From the NCBI RefSeq assembly GCF_000695255.1, contig NZ_JMIB01000005.1, positions 58,087 to 122,086 of the forward strand: a stretch of DNA of 64,000 nucleotides, read 5' to 3'. The DNA is from Photobacterium galatheae. GTDB lineage: Bacteria > Pseudomonadota > Gammaproteobacteria > Enterobacterales > Vibrionaceae. Under the pieces are notes generated by a model. The model saw only the letters and a list, made by a program, of their open reading frames with translations. It made no database searches and was not told the origin of the DNA. This document shows, piece by piece, positions 61,889 to 64,000 of this stretch. The translations under genes and the position numbers were made by a program. Every line of letters starts with the position of its first letter. Positions within the stretch are counted from its first letter, which is position 1.

Positions 61889-62463
61889 ATGTTAATGCGA
61901 AGTAAACTGATCGTATTCACTGGCGGCCCTGGCTCGGGTAAAACGTCGGTGATCACTGCATTGAGTCACCTTGGCTATGCCTGCCTTCCAGAAGCAGGCA
62001 GGCGTATCATTCGTCAGCAAGTGAAGCAAGTTGGCAGGGCTTTGCCTTGGCAGGATAAACAGGCGTTTCGTGATTTGATGTTTTCAGAAGATGTTCGCCA
62101 CTTTGAAGCGCAACGCCATTCTGAAGATTTTATTTTTTGTGACCGGGGGGTTATTGATGCGCTGGGTTACTCGATGCTGGAATCGATTGAAACGCCGGAA
62201 TACATGACTGACGTTACACGGAGTCACGATATTACCCTGTAATTTTCATTTTTCCGCCATGGGAAGCCATTTACAATCAGGACGCGGAAAGAAAACAGGA
62301 CTTTGCACTGGCACAGCAAACTTATTCAGCGATGGCTAACATCTATCAGATGTTTGGTTACACAGTCGTTGTGGTGCCTAAAACATCGGTTCAGGCTCGG
62401 GTAAACTGGATTTTCAGATATTTGAATCAAAGTGGTATTGGGCTCAATAGACATCCTGAATAA
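61889..62463 (+). pseudogene. AAA/ATPase-like nucleoside-kinase family gene, broken by a 1-base frameshift
   Basis: First part, 61889-62242: 117 residues with P-loop FTGGPGSGKTSVI and a DRGVIDALGYSMLE segment (AAA_28 family). A TAA at 62240-62242 ends the frame early. In another frame the continuation VIFIFPPWEAIYNQDAERKQD and QTYSAMANIYQMFGYTVVVVPK runs to a TAA at 62463. Inserting one T near 62231-62233 (ATTTACC in place of ATTACC) restores one protein of about 190 residues, the family's normal length. Either a real recent mutation or a base-calling error. Confidence 0.82.
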
Positions 62464-62650
62464 GTTTCTTGTGCGTGTTTGAGTTTGTTTCATGTTGAAT
62501 AGCGACAGGTCGCCTTCTGTACTAAGGTCTTTATTTGTGACGATTGAATTCTTATGTCGTTCAGTTGTTTTTTTAGACCCGGGAGCTTTGGTACGCCTCC
62601 GTGGAGCACATTGCTTTCTTCGTGATTGACCACTTTAGAGGAAAAGAAAA

Positions 62651-63169
62651 GTGAAAAAATTAGCGTTATTGGTCATGTTAGGGCTTTCTGCGACGAACGC
62701 TCAGGCTGAGGTGAAAGAAACGATTACTGACATGACAAGAGGGCTCGTCAAGTTTACAAAAGAGATCTCAAGTGGTGTGACTGAGGGTTTCAAAGAAGGC
62801 AGAAGTTCCACAGAAAGTGCAGATGGTTCGGTTGTCGTTACCAATGAACAAGAAACCTTGGAATATATTGAAATCGATGTTTTAAGTGTGGCACCTAAAC
62901 AAGACTCAAATTTAACGGTTGTTGAGATGAGTTTCAGAAACAAACATAACAAACCGGTGAAAATTACCGGACTCAGCGAAGAAGGTGCGCTGCTGACGAT
63001 TGACAAAGAAGGTTTCTCGCACTCTTTGTCAAGCTGGCAGCAGATTGAATTCACTGTGCCGAACGAAGCTGCGAAAAAATATTCGTTCACCTTCTCCGGT
63101 GAAGCTTCCCAAGTCAAACAGGTCAGAGTCTGGCATAAAACATATGAGATGAGTGCAGACGGCGCTTAA
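62651..63169 (+). CDS. Exported protein of unknown function
   Basis: 172 residues from GTG 62651, with AGAGGAAAAG upstream. A clear signal peptide (KKLALLVMLGLSATNAQA) and no lipobox. The mature protein has an N-terminal helical stretch (KETITDMTRGLVKFTKEISSGVTEGFKEG) and a beta-rich C-terminal domain resembling an immunoglobulin-like fold (VVEMSFRNKHNKPVKITG...SSWQQIEFTVPNEAAKKYSFTFSG). Family not recognised. Probably periplasmic. Confidence 0.75.
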   Translation: MKKLALLVMLGLSATNAQAEVKETITDMTRGLVKFTKEISSGVTEGFKEGRSSTESADGSVVVTNEQETLEYIEIDVLSVAPKQDSNLTVVEMSFRNKHNKPVKITGLSEEGALLTIDKEGFSHSLSSWQQIEFTVPNEAAKKYSFTFSGEASQVKQVRVWHKTYEMSADGA

Positions 63170-63218
63170 TTTCTTACAGGTTCTACAGGCAAGCGTGACA
63201 CGCTTGTGTGCGCTTGCC

Positions 63219-63299
63219 GAAATATTGGGACAGTCACCCTAAAGAAAATTAGTACTAGGACAGTGGAAAGAATATTGGGACAGTCACCCCAAAGAAAAC
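63219..63299. repeat. Direct repeats AATATTGGGACAGTCACCC, flank of a transposase gene
   Basis: Two copies of AATATTGGGACAGTCACCC with AAAGAAAA following (at about 63219 and 63271), plus a weaker TAGGACAGTGG between them. Such GGGACAGTC sequences are typical of the edges of IS200-like/REP-associated transposase loci in vibrios and shewanellas. Confidence 0.75.
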
Positions 63300-63475
63300 C
63301 TGATTTCAGCGCCTGACGGATACCATGACTCACTGCCTGATGCTCATATCGAATACCGATTTTCATGATTTCTGATTTAAAAGTCAGACTATTTATCTTT
63401 GGTCTGATTTTCAGGCGAGCGGGAGCACCGGAATGAAGCATAACGTGTTGGAGGATTTTGGCTGGTGTGAGCGGT

Positions 63476-64000
63476 TTACGGAATTTGTAAGCCGGTTCGT
63501 CGCTGTCGATTCAATTGCGGTAAAACGGATTGAATGGCAGCGGCTGAGCCAATGAGTGTGCCTTTTTCAATTTTTGTACAAATCCTCAACCATGCATGCG
63601 TATCTAAACCGAGTCGTTCAAGCATTGGTGGTTGGGTTGATTCAATATGACCGCATTGACCTGTTCGGATTTGCCGTCCAGTCCAGTCAACCAGCTCAAG
63701 ATAATCCAGCAAGTGGAAAGGGAGCCCATCCGGCATGTCATTTCTTGGATTTCCAGCGAAAGGAAAAAGAGAGGGGGCTGATGCCTCGTCTTTACGAAGC
63801 GATTTTATGCGTGTTTTCACCGACGTAAAGTCGGATGTTTCTGGTGTTTCAGAAATACCGGCTCGTACCGGGTTCAAGTCAACGTACGCCATGGCGGCGG
63901 CCAATGCTTTTTCATCCAGCAGCGCCTGACTTTTGAAACGTCCTTCCCAAAAGTGGCCGGTGCAGCCGTCTTCGCGATTAGCTTCGTTAGCGATGTATTG
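63476..64000 (-). CDS. IS200-like / REP-associated tyrosine transposase, 3' part (cut by window edge)
   Basis: The frame is open from the window edge (codon at 63998-64000) to the stop near 63476, about 174 residues. The visible part begins with NEANREDGCTGHFWEGRFKSQ and DEKALAAAMAYVDLNPVRAGI, which is the C-terminal half of Y1/RAYT-type transposases. The catalytic HUH motif and the tyrosine upstream lie outside the window. A LERLGLDTHAWL tail follows. Flanked by GGGACAGTC repeats. Confidence 0.85.
   Translation of the reverse strand, partial: QYIANEANREDGCTGHFWEGRFKSQALLDEKALAAAMAYVDLNPVRAGISETPETSDFTSVKTRIKSLRKDEASAPSLFPFAGNPRNDMPDGLPFHLLDYLELVDWTGRQIRTGQCGHIESTQPPMLERLGLDTHAWLRICTKIEKGTLIGSAAAIQSVLPQLNRQRRTGLQIP

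Overview
The window looks like a chromosomal segment of a gammaproteobacterium, most likely a member of the Vibrionaceae (Photobacterium/Vibrio type). Reasons: a thermolabile-haemolysin/lecithinase of the Vibrio type, a half-site resembling a Vibrio super-integron attC beside a GNAT gene, YghU, YhbW and YdeP orthologues close to their enterobacterial/vibrio forms, and roughly balanced base composition. Genus is an inference only.

Positions 1 to about 26,244 are the right part of an integrated myovirus-type prophage. All late genes read rightward: holin (cut by the window edge), M15 endopeptidase, a small membrane protein, an overlapping Rz/Rz1-like spanin pair, a lambda-type packaging and head module (DUF1441-type small terminase, GpA-family large terminase, gpW, gpB-like portal, a ClpP protease fused to the major capsid protein, DUF2190 cement, FII-like joining protein, gpZ-like protein), then a P2-type contractile tail (V, PAAR, W, J, I, fibre and fibre chaperone, FI, FII, E with a -1 frameshift to E', T, U, X, D). 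Rho-independent terminators separate transcription blocks. After gene D the sequence turns AT-rich and carries an accessory block on the opposite strand: a PP2C-type phosphatase translationally coupled to a TPR/coiled-coil/three-TM protein, then a complete IS110-family (IS1111-like) element, then a GNAT gene. A 58-base 3' piece of a tRNA-Leu(UAA) gene at 26187-26244 marks the attachment-site end of the element. The PP2C/TPR pair is the best candidate here for an undescribed system, by location and architecture only.

From 26.3 kb on, the sequence is ordinary chromosome. 26.5-34.6 kb: an orphan exported protein, cysteine dioxygenase, two tandem paralogous membrane proteins plus a lipoprotein, a quinone-oxidoreductase-like MDR enzyme, the secreted phospholipase/haemolysin, and a repeat-bearing secreted protein. 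34.8-41.7 kb: an apparent electrophile/quinone-response cluster (YghU-type GST, two dienelactone-hydrolase-like proteins, membrane-anchored flavodoxin, AraC regulator, old-yellow-enzyme reductase, convergent second AraC regulator). 42.1-46.9 kb: an RND adaptor and pump. 47-49 kb: divergent LysR regulator and DMT exporter, followed by a regular array of six REP-type palindromes with a period near 170 bp. 49.9-54.6 kb: YhbW-like flavin monooxygenase, a three-repeat beta-prism-like small protein, a KefB/C-like antiporter, and a small one-TM protein. 54.8-59.3 kb: moaA-moaB-moaD followed by a YdeP/FdhF-type molybdoenzyme. 59.4-64 kb: a DUF4105 protein with its lipoprotein partner, a frameshifted AAA ATPase, an exported orphan, and the 3' part of an IS200-like/REP-associated transposase cut by the right edge.

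Start codons were chosen from ribosome-binding sites and overlaps. All functional names rest on reading the proteins by eye; no database search was run.
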